NCBI GenBank assembly: GCA_005878095.1
Contig: VBNH01000071.1
Span: forward strand, 1-33,576
Source: Gammaproteobacteria bacterium
Lineage (GTDB): Bacteria > Pseudomonadota > Gammaproteobacteria > Steroidobacterales > Steroidobacteraceae
Direction: 5' to 3'
DNA length: 33,576 nucleotides
The translations under genes and the position numbers were made by a program. Below, in pieces: positions 8,654 to 16,847 of the stretch; within the stretch, counting starts at the first letter, position 1, and every line of letters begins with the position of its first letter. The notes beneath the pieces were generated by a model that worked only from the letters and a program-made list of their open reading frames with translations, was not told the DNA's origin and did no database searches.

Positions 8654-9534
8654 CCCGCTATGCCATCGGCGACGTACAAGGCTGTGACGAGGAGCTGGGG
8701 GCTCTCCTCACGCGGCTGAAGTTCTCGCCGGATCGCGACCGCTTGTGGTTCGTCGGGGATCTGGTCAACCGCGGCCCCGCATCGCTCGCGACGCTGCGGC
8801 GCGTGCGCGCACTCGGCGACAACGCGGTCGTGGTGCTCGGAAACCACGATCTGCATCTGCTGGCGCTTGCGCACGGTGCCCACCGGCGCCGCGAGTCCGA
8901 CACCCTGGACGAGGTGCTGGCGGCGCCGGACCGGGACGTGCTGCTCGAGTGGCTCCTCACGCGCCCCCTGGCGCACGCGGAAGGGTCGGATCTCATGGTG
9001 CACGCGGGGCTGGTGCCGCAATGGACCGTCGCCCTGACCCTGAGTCTGGCGCTCGAAGTCGGCAGCGCGCTGCGGCGCGATCCGCGCGCGCTGTTTGATC
9101 GCATGTATGGCAATGAGCCGGACCGCTGGCACCCGCTGCTTGCCGGCATGCAGCGACTGCGCTTCGCCATCAACGTGCTGACGCGGCTGCGCGTGTGCAC
9201 CGCCGACGGACGGGTGGACTTCACCATGAAGGGCGAGCCGCCTCCGCCCCCTTCGCCGCTGCGTCCCTGGTTCACGCACGCGCAGCGCGAGAGCCGCGAG
9301 GCGCGCATCATCTTCGGCCACTGGTCGGCGCTCGGCCTGGTGCGCGACCACGGCGTCATCGGCCTCGATACCGGTTGTGTGTGGGGCGGCGCGCTCAGCG
9401 CCGTGGACCTGGATGCCGAGCGGGCGCCGGTGCGTGATGGGCAGGATGAGACGCTGATCCGCGCGTACCTCCAGGATCCCGATCGCCCCCGGTGTGACCC
9501 GCAAGGCGAGCCGCACCGGCCAGGCGGCCCCTGA
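8650..9534 (+). CDS. apaH: Symmetrical diadenosine tetraphosphatase (ApaH)
   Basis: ApaH hydrolyses Ap4A to two ADP and, in E. coli, also removes Np4 caps from RNA. The 294-residue protein shows the metallophosphatase motifs in order: YAIGDVQGC near residue 4, [26 protein letters not shown], and a late GHWSALG. The GTG start at 8650 overlaps the apaG stop and puts GDVQGC at the normal distance from the N-terminus; there is no nearby ATG in frame. After [14 protein letters not shown], where family members usually end, about 30 charged and proline-rich residues follow. This tail overlaps, on the opposite strand, a lipoprotein reading frame. Confidence 0.95.
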   Translation: MTRYAIGDVQGCDEELGALLTRLKFSPDRDRLWFVGDLVNRGPASLATLRRVRALGDNAVVVLGNHDLHLLALAHGAHRRRESDTLDEVLAAPDRDVLLEWLLTRPLAHAEGSDLMVHAGLVPQWTVALTLSLALEVGSALRRDPRALFDRMYGNEPDRWHPLLAGMQRLRFAINVLTRLRVCTADGRVDFTMKGEPPPPPSPLRPWFTHAQRESREARIIFGHWSALGLVRDHGVIGLDTGCVWGGALSAVDLDAERAPVRDGQDETLIRAYLQDPDRPRCDPQGEPHRPGGP

Positions 9535-9798
9535 CGCCGGCTGCAGGGTGATGCTGCCCGAACCGCTGGCGGCGGTGAGGTCGACCACCAGGGCATTGCG
9601 CTTCCAGTACTGCCGGAAGGAGTCCGCGACGCCCGCGGCGGCGCTGATGTCGAGCTCATGCACGGGCGCGGCCGGGGGCGCCGGCCGCTGATGCCAGGGC
9701 CAGTGCATGGCCGGCAGGTGGCCGCAGCCGGCCGCCAACAGCACCAGCGCCGCCGCGCCTGCGCGCCCCGCGCTCGCTCCTCCGGACCCTGACCGCAT
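9535..9798 (-). CDS. Putative small lipoprotein; stop codon not resolved (portion outside apaH)
   Basis: On the minus strand an ATG at 9798 has a good GAGGAG ribosome site 6 bases upstream. It opens a frame with a short signal region and a lipobox LAAGC, the cysteine at residue 25. Residues 47 onward read [34 protein letters not shown], which looks like real protein. The frame does not stop here: it continues antisense through apaH to 8569, giving a nominal 409 residues, and everything past about 9450 is most likely a shadow. Either the true end overlaps the apaH tail or a frameshift has removed the stop. I do not recognise the family. This frame accounts for most of the gap between apaH and nbaC. 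Confidence 0.45.
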
Positions 9799-9825
9799 CG
9801 CGCGCTCCTCGCTCCAGCCTTGCTG

Positions 9826-9840
9826 CGCGTAACATACGCG
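9826..9840. promoter_or_regulatory. 15-bp inverted repeat upstream of nbaC
   Basis: CGCGTA-ACA-TACGCG is a perfect inverted repeat with 6-bp arms, 17 bases upstream of the nbaC ATG. It sits in the gap between the divergent lipoprotein frame and the kynurenine operon. The position and symmetry suit a dimeric regulator, but no regulator gene lies next to it. Confidence 0.35.
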
Positions 9841-9857
9841 AACGGCACGGAGGAGAC

Positions 9858-10370
9858 ATGCAATCCCTGCAAGCGTTCAATTTCCGGCAATGGATCGATG
9901 CCAACCGCGCGCAATTGAAGCCGCCGGTGGGCAACAAGCGCGTGTTTCGCGATGGCGATTTCATCATCATGGTGGTGGGGGGGCCGAACGCCCGCAAGGA
10001 CTACCACGTCGACCCGGGGCAGGAATTCTTCTACCAGCTCGAGGGCGACATGGTGCTCAAGACCATGCAGGAGGGCCGTGCGGTCGACGTGCCGATCAGA
10101 GCGGGCGAAGTCCTGCTGATTCCGCCCAATATGCCGCATTCGCCGCAACGACCTGCCAGCACCGTGGGCCTGGTGATCGAGCGTGCACGCCGCCCGGGCG
10201 AGCTCGATGGCTTCCAGTGGTACTGCGAGCACTGCGGCCAGCGCCTGTACGAGGAGTTCTTCCCGCTCACCGATATCGAAAAGCAGTTTCCGCCGGTATT
10301 CGAGCGCTTCTTCGCGAGCAGCGCCAAACGCACCTGCGCGCGCTGCGGCAAGGTCATGGAGCGCTCGTGA
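9858..10370 (+). CDS. nbaC: 3-hydroxyanthranilate 3,4-dioxygenase
   Basis: This iron enzyme opens the ring of 3-hydroxyanthranilate to aminocarboxymuconate semialdehyde, which cyclises to quinolinate. The 170-residue cupin carries the Fe ligands H50, E56 ([16 protein letters not shown]) and H94 ([11 protein letters not shown]), with substrate-binding arginines at about R46 and R98. The C-terminus has a rubredoxin-like second metal site, C123-x2-C126 and C160-x2-C163, typical of bacterial forms. The ATG at 9858 has a strong GGAGG site. It is the first gene of a four-gene kynurenine operon with overlapping ends, consistent with NAD synthesis from tryptophan. Confidence 0.96.
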   Translation: MQSLQAFNFRQWIDANRAQLKPPVGNKRVFRDGDFIIMVVGGPNARKDYHVDPGQEFFYQLEGDMVLKTMQEGRAVDVPIRAGEVLLIPPNMPHSPQRPASTVGLVIERARRPGELDGFQWYCEHCGQRLYEEFFPLTDIEKQFPPVFERFFASSAKRTCARCGKVMERS

Positions 10371-11191
10371 ATGCCCGCATCGCGGTCGGCGGCCGCGAGT
10401 TCGATATCGATGTGTCGCGCCCGGTGATGCTGGCCCTGGCGCTGGATTTCGCGGGCCCGCAGCCGCGTCATTTCGGAGCGCCGCGCGCCACCTCGCAGCC
10501 CTTCGAGGCGGCGGGGTTCGAGGGCTCGGTCGAGCGCGGCGCGAGCTGCAATTGCGAGCTCATCACGCTCATCCCGCATTGCAACGGCACGCACACCGAA
10601 TGCGTCGGACACCTCACGCGCGAGCCTCTCGATGCCTGGCGGGTGGTTCCGGCGGGATTTCTGCCGGCGCTGTTGCTGTCGGTCAGCGCGGAAGCACCGG
10701 GCGCGGCCGGTGAGGGGAGCGAGCCGGCGCCGCGCCCGAACGACCGGCTCATCACGCGCCGCGCCCTGGAGCGCGGCTGGCCGGCAAACGCCCCGTTCGA
10801 GGCGCGGGCGCTGCTCATCCGCACCCTGCCTAACACCGCGGACAAGCGCGCGCGCGACTACAGCGCGACAACGCCCCCTTACCTGTCGCAGGAGGCGGCG
10901 CGGCTGCTCGTCAGCCGCGGCATCCTGCACCTCATCGTCGACATGCCTTCGATCGATCGCGCGCACGATGAGGGCCGGCTCACGGCGCACCGCATTTTTT
11001 TCGGGCTGCCGCCGGGCTCGGTGCAGCTCGGCGCCGCGGCGCGGCCCGGCGCCACCATCACCGAGCTGGCCTTCATGCCGGACGAGCTGGCCGACGGCGC
11101 CTACCTCCTCGAGCTGCAGGTGCCGGCGCTCGGCGGGGATGCGGTGCCGAGCCGTCCGTTGCTGTACCGGTTGGTGACGCCGGCGTCATGA
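10367..11191 (+). CDS. Cyclase-family metal-dependent hydrolase, likely kynurenine formamidase role
   Basis: The 274-residue protein resembles the cyclase family that includes KynB, which deformylates N-formylkynurenine. The metal motif is visible as [12 protein letters not shown] at residues 71-82: it keeps the H, GTH and final H, but has E where the family usually has D, and lacks the usual proline. SCNCE sits just upstream. The protein is longer than typical KynB (about 210 residues). The GTG at 10367 overlaps the nbaC stop; the adjacent ATG at 10371 is out of frame. The stop overlaps the kynU ATG. The operon supplies every later step to quinolinate, so a formamidase here makes sense, but the function is inferred from context. 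Confidence 0.8.
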   Translation: MNARIAVGGREFDIDVSRPVMLALALDFAGPQPRHFGAPRATSQPFEAAGFEGSVERGASCNCELITLIPHCNGTHTECVGHLTREPLDAWRVVPAGFLPALLLSVSAEAPGAAGEGSEPAPRPNDRLITRRALERGWPANAPFEARALLIRTLPNTADKRARDYSATTPPYLSQEAARLLVSRGILHLIVDMPSIDRAHDEGRLTAHRIFFGLPPGSVQLGAAARPGATITELAFMPDELADGAYLLELQVPALGGDAVPSRPLLYRLVTPAS

Positions 11192-12495
11192 GCGGGGAAT
11201 CGACCCTGGAGGCCGCGCGGGCCCGCGATGCGCTCGACCCGCTGCGCGGCTTTCGCGAGCGCTTCGCTCTGCCCCGCGATGTGCACGGCGAGCCGCTCGT
11301 CTACCTGTGCGGTCATTCATTGGGGCTGCTGCCGCTCGCGGCCCGCGAGCTGGTGATCGAGGAGCTCGATGAGTGGGCGCGGCTCGGCGTGGCCGGCCAC
11401 GAGCACGCGCGGCGGCCGTGGGTGCCGTACCACGAGAACCTGACCGCCGGGCTCGCAGCCTTGAGCGGCGCGCACCCGACCGAAGTGGTCGCCATGAATT
11501 CACTCACGGTGAACCTGCACCTGATGCTGGCGAGCTTCTACCGGCCCACGGGCCGGCGCACCCGCATCCTGATGGAAGCGGGCGCGTTCTCCTCCGACCG
11601 CCACGCGGTCGCTTCCCAGATCGCCTGGGCTGGCCTCGATCCTGCCTCTGCGTTGCTCGAGCTGGCGCCGCGCGCGGGCGAAGACACCGTGCCGGAGGAG
11701 GCCATCGAGGCCTGCCTCAGGGAGCACGGCGAGGAGATCGCCCTGGTGTTGTGGCCGGGAGTGCAGTTTCGCACCGGCCAGGCGTTCGACCTCGCGCGCA
11801 TCGTCCGCGCCACGCACCGCCACGGCTGCATTGCCGGCTTCGACCTCGCGCATTCCATCGGCAATACGCCCCTGGCGCTGCACGAGGCCGGAGCGGACTT
11901 CGCGGTGTGGTGCAGTTACAAGTACCTGAACGGCGGCCCCGGTGCCATCGGCGGCTGCTTCGTCCACCAGCGTCACGTGGACGCGCAACCGCGCCAGCAC
12001 CACAGCGGCGGCCTGCCGGGCGCGCGGCTCGCCGGCTGGTGGGGGCACGAGCAGACGACCCGTTTTCTGATGGAGCCGCAGTTTCGCGCCGCCGCCGGGG
12101 CGGCCGCCTGGCAGATCAGCAACCCGCCGATCCTCGCCGCCGCGCCGCTCATCGCCTCGCTGGCAATCTTCACCGAGGCGCGCATGGAGCGGCTGCGCGC
12201 GAAGTCGGTGCAGCTCACCTACTTTCTCGAGCAGCTGCTGCGGCCGCTGCAGGAGCAGGTGCACCTCATCACGCCGCGCGACCGGGCGCGGCGCGGCTGT
12301 CAGCTGTCGCTGCGCATCGAGGGCGGTGCTGCGCGCGGCGCGCGCGTGTTCGCGGCACTCGCCGCACGCGGCATGGTGTGCGACTGGCGCTCGCCCGACA
12401 TCATCCGGGTGGCGCCGGTGCCGTTATACAACCGCTTTGAAGACCTCTGGCGGTTCGCCGAGGCGCTCGGCGAAGTGCTGCGGGAGAGCGCTTGA
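11188..12495 (+). CDS. kynU: Kynureninase
   Basis: Kynureninase is a PLP enzyme that cleaves 3-hydroxykynurenine to 3-hydroxyanthranilate and alanine. The 435-residue protein shows family motifs in order: FRERFALP and YLCGHSLGLLP near the N-terminus, VVAMNSLTVNLHLMLASFY for cofactor phosphate binding, GFDLAHSIGN with the PLP aspartate, and SYKYLNGGPG with the Schiff-base lysine at residue 245. Length matches bacterial kynureninases. The ATG overlaps the stop of the upstream cyclase gene (ATGA), and its stop overlaps the TTG start of kmo, so the operon is tightly coupled. Confidence 0.96.
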   Translation: MSGESTLEAARARDALDPLRGFRERFALPRDVHGEPLVYLCGHSLGLLPLAARELVIEELDEWARLGVAGHEHARRPWVPYHENLTAGLAALSGAHPTEVVAMNSLTVNLHLMLASFYRPTGRRTRILMEAGAFSSDRHAVASQIAWAGLDPASALLELAPRAGEDTVPEEAIEACLREHGEEIALVLWPGVQFRTGQAFDLARIVRATHRHGCIAGFDLAHSIGNTPLALHEAGADFAVWCSYKYLNGGPGAIGGCFVHQRHVDAQPRQHHSGGLPGARLAGWWGHEQTTRFLMEPQFRAAAGAAAWQISNPPILAAAPLIASLAIFTEARMERLRAKSVQLTYFLEQLLRPLQEQVHLITPRDRARRGCQLSLRIEGGAARGARVFAALAARGMVCDWRSPDIIRVAPVPLYNRFEDLWRFAEALGEVLRESA

Positions 12496-13847
12496 GCCCG
12501 CAGGCGCGGCGGGCGGTCAACATTGTCGGCGCGGGCCTGGCCGGGTCGCTGCTCGCACTGCTGCTGGCGCGGCGCGGACTGTCCGTGAGGCTGCATGAGC
12601 GCCGGCCCGATCCGCGGCAGGCGCGACCCGAGCGCGGGCGCTCCATCAATCTGGCGCTGGCCGCCCGCGGCATGCGCGCCCTGGAGCGCGCCGGAGTCCT
12701 GGAGCGCGTGCGTCCGCTGCTGATCCCGATGCGCGGACGCATGGTGCACGAGCTGTCCGGGCAAACCGCCCTGCAACCCTACGGCCAGCGCGAGCACGAA
12801 GTCATCTGGTCGGTCGGCCGCGCCGCTCTCAACCGGGTTCTGATCGAGGAGGCGGCGCGCCACGCGGGTGTGAGCGTGCGTTTCAACCAGCTGTGCCTGG
12901 GCGCGGATGTGGGTGGGGATCGGCTGCGCTTTCGCGATGAGGCGAGCGGCGCGCTGCACGAGAGCGCCCTCACGCCCACCATCGCCGCCGACGGCGCGGG
13001 CTCCGCGGTGCGCGCCAGCCTGGCAGCCGCCGGGCTCGTGAGCGTGCGCGAGGAGTGGCTCGACCACGACTACAAGGAGCTCAGCGTGCCGCCCGCGGCC
13101 GCCCGGCAGGCGCTCGAGCGCCACGCGCTGCACATCTGGCCGCGCGGCGGCTTCATGCTGATCGCGCTGCCCAACACCGACGGCAGCTTTACCGCGACGC
13201 TGTTCCTGGCGCGCAGCGGCGCGGTCAGCTTCGCCGCGCTCGCCACGCAGCCGGCGGTCGCGGCGTTCTTCGACCGCCAGTTCGCGGACGCGGTGCCCCT
13301 CATGCCGGACCTGCTCGCCGAGTTCGCGAGCCACCCGCAGGGGCAGCTCGGCACCGTACACGCCTCTGCCTGGCAGGTCGCGGGCCGCGTGCTGTTGCTG
13401 GGCGACGCCGCCCACGCCATCGTTCCCTTTCACGGCCAGGGCATGAATGCCGCGTTCGAAGACTGCGCGGTGCTCGATGCGCTGCTCGAGCGGCAGGCGG
13501 ACTGGCCGGCCGTGTTCGCGCAGTTCGAGCAGTCGCGCCGCCCGAACGCCGCGGCAATTGCGCAGATGGCGCTGGAGAACTACACCGAGATGCGCGATGC
13601 GGTGCTGGACGCGCGCTTCGTGCGCCGCCGGGACCTCGCCCTGGGGCTGGAGCGGCGCTTTCCCGATCGCTTCATCCCGCGCTATTCGATGGTGATGTTT
13701 CACCCCGAGATTGCGTACGCCGAGGCGCTGCGTCGCGGGGCGGTGCAGGCGCAGCTGCTGGATGAGCTGGACCCGGGACCGGGCGGGGACCCGGATCCGG
13801 CGCGCGCCGAACAGCTGGTGCGGGAGCGCCTGCCGCCGATAAGTTGA
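12492..13847 (+). CDS. kmo: Kynurenine 3-monooxygenase
   Basis: This FAD- and NADPH-dependent aromatic hydroxylase converts kynurenine to 3-hydroxykynurenine. The 451-residue protein has the FAD GAGLAGSLLALLLARRG motif near residue 13, the family's RSINLALAARG, and the second FAD motif GDAAHAIVPFHGQGMNAAFED from about residue 304. The start is TTG at 12492, with GGGAG about 5 bases upstream; no ATG lies early enough to include the FAD motif. The TTG overlaps the kynU stop. Together the four genes would convert formylkynurenine to the quinolinate precursor; tryptophan 2,3-dioxygenase must be encoded elsewhere. Confidence 0.95.
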   Translation: MSPQARRAVNIVGAGLAGSLLALLLARRGLSVRLHERRPDPRQARPERGRSINLALAARGMRALERAGVLERVRPLLIPMRGRMVHELSGQTALQPYGQREHEVIWSVGRAALNRVLIEEAARHAGVSVRFNQLCLGADVGGDRLRFRDEASGALHESALTPTIAADGAGSAVRASLAAAGLVSVREEWLDHDYKELSVPPAAARQALERHALHIWPRGGFMLIALPNTDGSFTATLFLARSGAVSFAALATQPAVAAFFDRQFADAVPLMPDLLAEFASHPQGQLGTVHASAWQVAGRVLLLGDAAHAIVPFHGQGMNAAFEDCAVLDALLERQADWPAVFAQFEQSRRPNAAAIAQMALENYTEMRDAVLDARFVRRRDLALGLERRFPDRFIPRYSMVMFHPEIAYAEALRRGAVQAQLLDELDPGPGGDPDPARAEQLVRERLPPIS

Positions 13848-13859
13848 GCGCGTCCGGGC

Positions 13860-14387
13860 CTAGTGATGCCGCGGCGCCTGCGGTGCGTTGCGGCGCTCGA
13901 GCGTCACGAACGTGACCGGATAGGCGTGATCCTCATCCGCCGGATGCGTGCTGCATTCGACGTCGGCCCATTGCGCGGCATCGAAACCGGGAAAGAAGGT
14001 GTCGCCCGGCACGTCGGCCTGCACGTGGGTGAGATAGATGCGGCGCGCAATCGGCAGCACCAGACGATAGACCTCCGCGCCGCCTATCACCACCACCTCA
14101 GCGCAGCCGCCGCTGTGCGCGAGCGCCTCCTCCACCGAGTGCACGGCGATCACGCCGGCGGCCAACCAGCCGCGATCCCGTGTCAGCACGAGATTGGCGC
14201 GCTCGGGAAGCGCGCGGCCGATGGATTCGAAGGTCTTGCGGCCCATGAGGACGGGCTTACCGAGCGTGAAGGCCTTGAAGCGCTTGAGATCCTTCGGCAG
14301 ACGCCACGGCAGCGCATTGCCGCGGCCGATGACGCCGTTCTGCGCCATCGCAACGATCAGCGAAACCAACGGTTGCACGACCCCCAT
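13860..14387 (-). CDS. folA: Dihydrofolate reductase
   Basis: Reduces dihydrofolate to tetrahydrofolate with NADPH, serving thymidylate synthesis by ThyA. The 175-residue protein has SLIVAMAQNGVIGRGNALPWRLPKDLKRFK (active-site W and D regions), VLMGRKTFESIG for NADPH binding, and VVVIGGAEVY. Length is slightly above E. coli FolA owing to a short C-terminal tail. The ATG at 14387 lies 60 bases downstream of kup, in the same orientation as thyA, lgt and others. A TAATAAT sequence 5 bases before the ATG could serve as its own -10. Confidence 0.95.
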   Translation of the reverse strand: MGVVQPLVSLIVAMAQNGVIGRGNALPWRLPKDLKRFKAFTLGKPVLMGRKTFESIGRALPERANLVLTRDRGWLAAGVIAVHSVEEALAHSGGCAEVVVIGGAEVYRLVLPIARRIYLTHVQADVPGDTFFPGFDAAQWADVECSTHPADEDHAYPVTFVTLERRNAPQAPRHH

Positions 14388-14392
14388 TACAC

Positions 14393-14399
14393 ATTATTA
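14393..14399 (-). promoter_or_regulatory. Candidate -10 for folA (TAATAAT)
   Basis: On the minus strand TAATAAT ends 5 bases before the folA start codon, in the kup-folA gap. A start site at the usual distance would leave no leader. A weak TTTCCA lies upstream with spacing shorter than usual for a -35. Confidence 0.3.
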
Positions 14400-14447
14400 C
14401 CAGCGCGGCGCCTGGAAAGCCACCCGCCGTGCGTCGCCTACGGCCGA

Positions 14448-16307
14448 TCAGATCTCCACCGCGGTGTTGAGGATGACGACGTCGCGGAACGGCATGCGGA
14501 AGAACTCCGCCGCCTGCGTGCTGTATTGCTGCATGCGCGCGAACAGGCGGCGCTGCAAGCCGCGCAGCCCCGGCAGGGGTCGGGCGCGCACCACGTGGCG
14601 GCCGACGAAGAAGGAGCTGTCCTCGGTGAACACGCGCAGGCCGCGCGCGCGGCACGCCTTGAGGGCTTCGGCCACGTCCGGAGTCTCCATGAAGCCGAAG
14701 CGCGCGGTGATCCAATGCACGCCCGGCAGCGGCTCCTCGATACGCAGCCGCCGCACCGGATCCTGACGCGGGGTGTCGGCGATCTCGACGTTGAGGATGA
14801 TGACACGCTGGTGCACGACGCAGTTGTGCTCGATGTTGCGAATCAACGCCGACGGCACCAGACCGGCATTGCTGGCGAGGAACACGCCGGTGCCCGGGAC
14901 GCGCTGCACCCCCGCGACCAGCTTCGCCAACTCGCTGCGCGGCACGGCCATCTTCGCCAGCGCCGCGCGCAGCTCGAGCCGCCCGTTGCGCCAGGTAGTG
15001 AATATCAGGCACAGCGCGGCCCCGAGCGTCAGCGGAATCCAGCCCCCGGTTGGCACTTTGGTCAGGTTGCCAGCGACGAACGCGCTGTCGGCCACCAGCA
15101 TCAGCCCGAACAGCGCCGCCACCTGCCATTTCGGCCAGTTCCACTGCGTGGCGGCGACGAACGCGCCCAGGATCGTGGTGACGACCATGGTGCCGACCAC
15201 CGCGGCGCCGTACGCACCGCCCAGGGCGTCCGCGGAGCCGAAGCCGACCACGAAGGCGCTAACGGCCAGGAACACCAGCCAGTTCACGATCGGCACGTAA
15301 ATCTGGCTCTGCTCGAGCGCCGAGGTCTGCAGCACGCGCAGCCGCGGCAGCAGGTCCAGGTGCACCGCCTGGCGGGCCATGGAAAAGGCGCCTGAGATCG
15401 TGGCCTGCGAGGCGATGATCGCGGCGGCGGTCGCCAGCATCACCATCCACGGCAGCACCGCGGCGGATACCAGGTGGTAGAGCGGATGCGCGACGGGTTT
15501 GCCGAGCTCGAGCAGCAGGGCGCCCTGCCCGAAGTAGTTGATCACCAGCGCCGGCCCCACCAGCGCGAACCAGGCGATACGCACCGGGCGCCGGCCGAAC
15601 TGGCCCATGTCCGCATACAGGGCCTCGCCGCCGGTGATCGCCAGGAACACCGCCCCGATGATCGCCAGCGCCACCGGCGCGCGATGGACCAGCAGACCGA
15701 TGCCGTGCAGGGGATTCAGGGCCAGCAGGATCTGCGGGCTGCGGACGATGGGAATGACGCCGATGACCCCGATCACCACGAACCAGAGCAGCATGACGGG
15801 CCCGAACAGGCGGGCCACCCTGGCGGTACCGTGGCGCTGATAGGCAAACAGCACGGCGATGACGATGATCGTGACCGGGACCACGCCACTCTTTAAGCCC
15901 GGGTTCAGCACCTCCAGGCCCTCGACGGCGCCCAGTACCGAGATCGCCGGCGTGATCAGCGCATCGCAGAAGAAGAACGCGGTGCCGATCAGCGCCAGCG
16001 CCACGGCCACTTTCGCCCAGGTGCTGCCGGTGATGAGGCGCCGCTGTGCCAGCGCGAACAGCGCCAGGATCCCGCCCTCCCCCTCGTTGTCGGCCCGCAT
16101 GATGACCGTTACGTACTTGAGGGTGACGGAGATGGCGAGGCTCCAGAAGACCAGCGACAGCACGCCCAGCACCACCTCGGCGTCAAAACCGCCGGCGGCA
16201 TCGAGCGCCGACTGAAGCGCGTACAGCGGGCTGGTGCCGATGTCGCCGTAGACGATCCCCATGGCGCCGATCACCGCGGACACACTGAGGCGACGCGAGT
16301 TGTTCAT
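14448..16307 (-). CDS. kup: Low-affinity potassium transport protein Kup
   Basis: Kup is a proton-coupled potassium importer in the inner membrane. The 619-residue protein has the family's N-terminal GAMGIVYGDIGTSPLYAL, about twelve hydrophobic segments, and loop motifs such as NEGEGGILALFAL and GGEALYADMGQFGRRPVR. The last 150 or so residues form the hydrophilic cytoplasmic tail. Full length matches the family. The ATG at 16307 lacks a clear ribosome site. The SET-domain gene ends 24 bases upstream and folA begins 60 bases downstream, so kup appears to sit within a minus-strand run with thyA and folA. Confidence 0.95.
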   Translation of the reverse strand: MNNSRRLSVSAVIGAMGIVYGDIGTSPLYALQSALDAAGGFDAEVVLGVLSLVFWSLAISVTLKYVTVIMRADNEGEGGILALFALAQRRLITGSTWAKVAVALALIGTAFFFCDALITPAISVLGAVEGLEVLNPGLKSGVVPVTIIVIAVLFAYQRHGTARVARLFGPVMLLWFVVIGVIGVIPIVRSPQILLALNPLHGIGLLVHRAPVALAIIGAVFLAITGGEALYADMGQFGRRPVRIAWFALVGPALVINYFGQGALLLELGKPVAHPLYHLVSAAVLPWMVMLATAAAIIASQATISGAFSMARQAVHLDLLPRLRVLQTSALEQSQIYVPIVNWLVFLAVSAFVVGFGSADALGGAYGAAVVGTMVVTTILGAFVAATQWNWPKWQVAALFGLMLVADSAFVAGNLTKVPTGGWIPLTLGAALCLIFTTWRNGRLELRAALAKMAVPRSELAKLVAGVQRVPGTGVFLASNAGLVPSALIRNIEHNCVVHQRVIILNVEIADTPRQDPVRRLRIEEPLPGVHWITARFGFMETPDVAEALKACRARGLRVFTEDSSFFVGRHVVRARPLPGLRGLQRRLFARMQQYSTQAAEFFRMPFRDVVILNTAVEI

Positions 16308-16331
16308 GTGAATCGTGCGCCGCTGCGCTGC

Positions 16332-16847
16332 TCAGCGGCGGCGGCTGCGTCGCCCCTGGCTCCTCGACCGCGGCGCGCGCGGCGGCGGCCACAGCATGCT
16401 GCCGCGGCAGCCCTGAACGCCGCAGCGGCACGCGAAGATGGCGTCGATGTCGGGCGGGTCGTCCGCTTCGCGCTTGATCTGGTAATCGTAAGTGAGCTCC
16501 TCGCCCGGCTCGATGGTGCGGATCGCGTCGATGTACACGCGCTGATTCTCGATCACCGACTCGCAGTTCGGCTCGCACGAATGGTTGACGAAGCGCGCCT
16601 CGTTGCCATCGACACCGGCGTCGATCACGGTGCGCTCATCGACGATGAACAGGAAGGTGTGGTTATCGCCTGCGTCCTTGTGAACGTAACGGCGATCCGC
16701 CTCGGCGTGTGAAACGCGCTCGCCCCGGTACTCGATGACGCGCGTGCCGCGCGGGATGCGCCGCGCGGCGAATACACCCAGGCCGTGCAGCGGCGAAGCG
16801 CGCACCTCGATCAGTGGCGCCTGAGCGCCGGTGACCGACGCGCTCAC
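16332..16847 (-). CDS. SET-domain protein lysine methyltransferase homologue
   Basis: The 171-residue protein is essentially one SET domain. The SAM-binding start is [18 protein letters not shown] (residues 18-35), followed by the pseudoknot motif [11 protein letters not shown] (86-95), the catalytic ELTYDY (117-122), and a post-SET cysteine cluster CRCGVQGC (140-147). The tail is rich in arginine, serine and proline. SET proteins transfer methyl groups to lysines; the substrate here is unknown, ribosomal or nucleoid proteins being possible. The frame is open upstream, but the GTG at 16847 overlaps the thyA stop (GTGTGA) and gives a normal SET start, so I chose it. Confidence 0.88.
   Translation of the reverse strand: MSASVTGAQAPLIEVRASPLHGLGVFAARRIPRGTRVIEYRGERVSHAEADRRYVHKDAGDNHTFLFIVDERTVIDAGVDGNEARFVNHSCEPNCESVIENQRVYIDAIRTIEPGEELTYDYQIKREADDPPDIDAIFACRCGVQGCRGSMLWPPPRAPRSRSQGRRSRRR

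Noticed and set aside
13863-15395. 510-codon plus frame across folA and kup
   Set aside because: Antisense shadow; composition is histidine- and arginine-rich with no fold signature.
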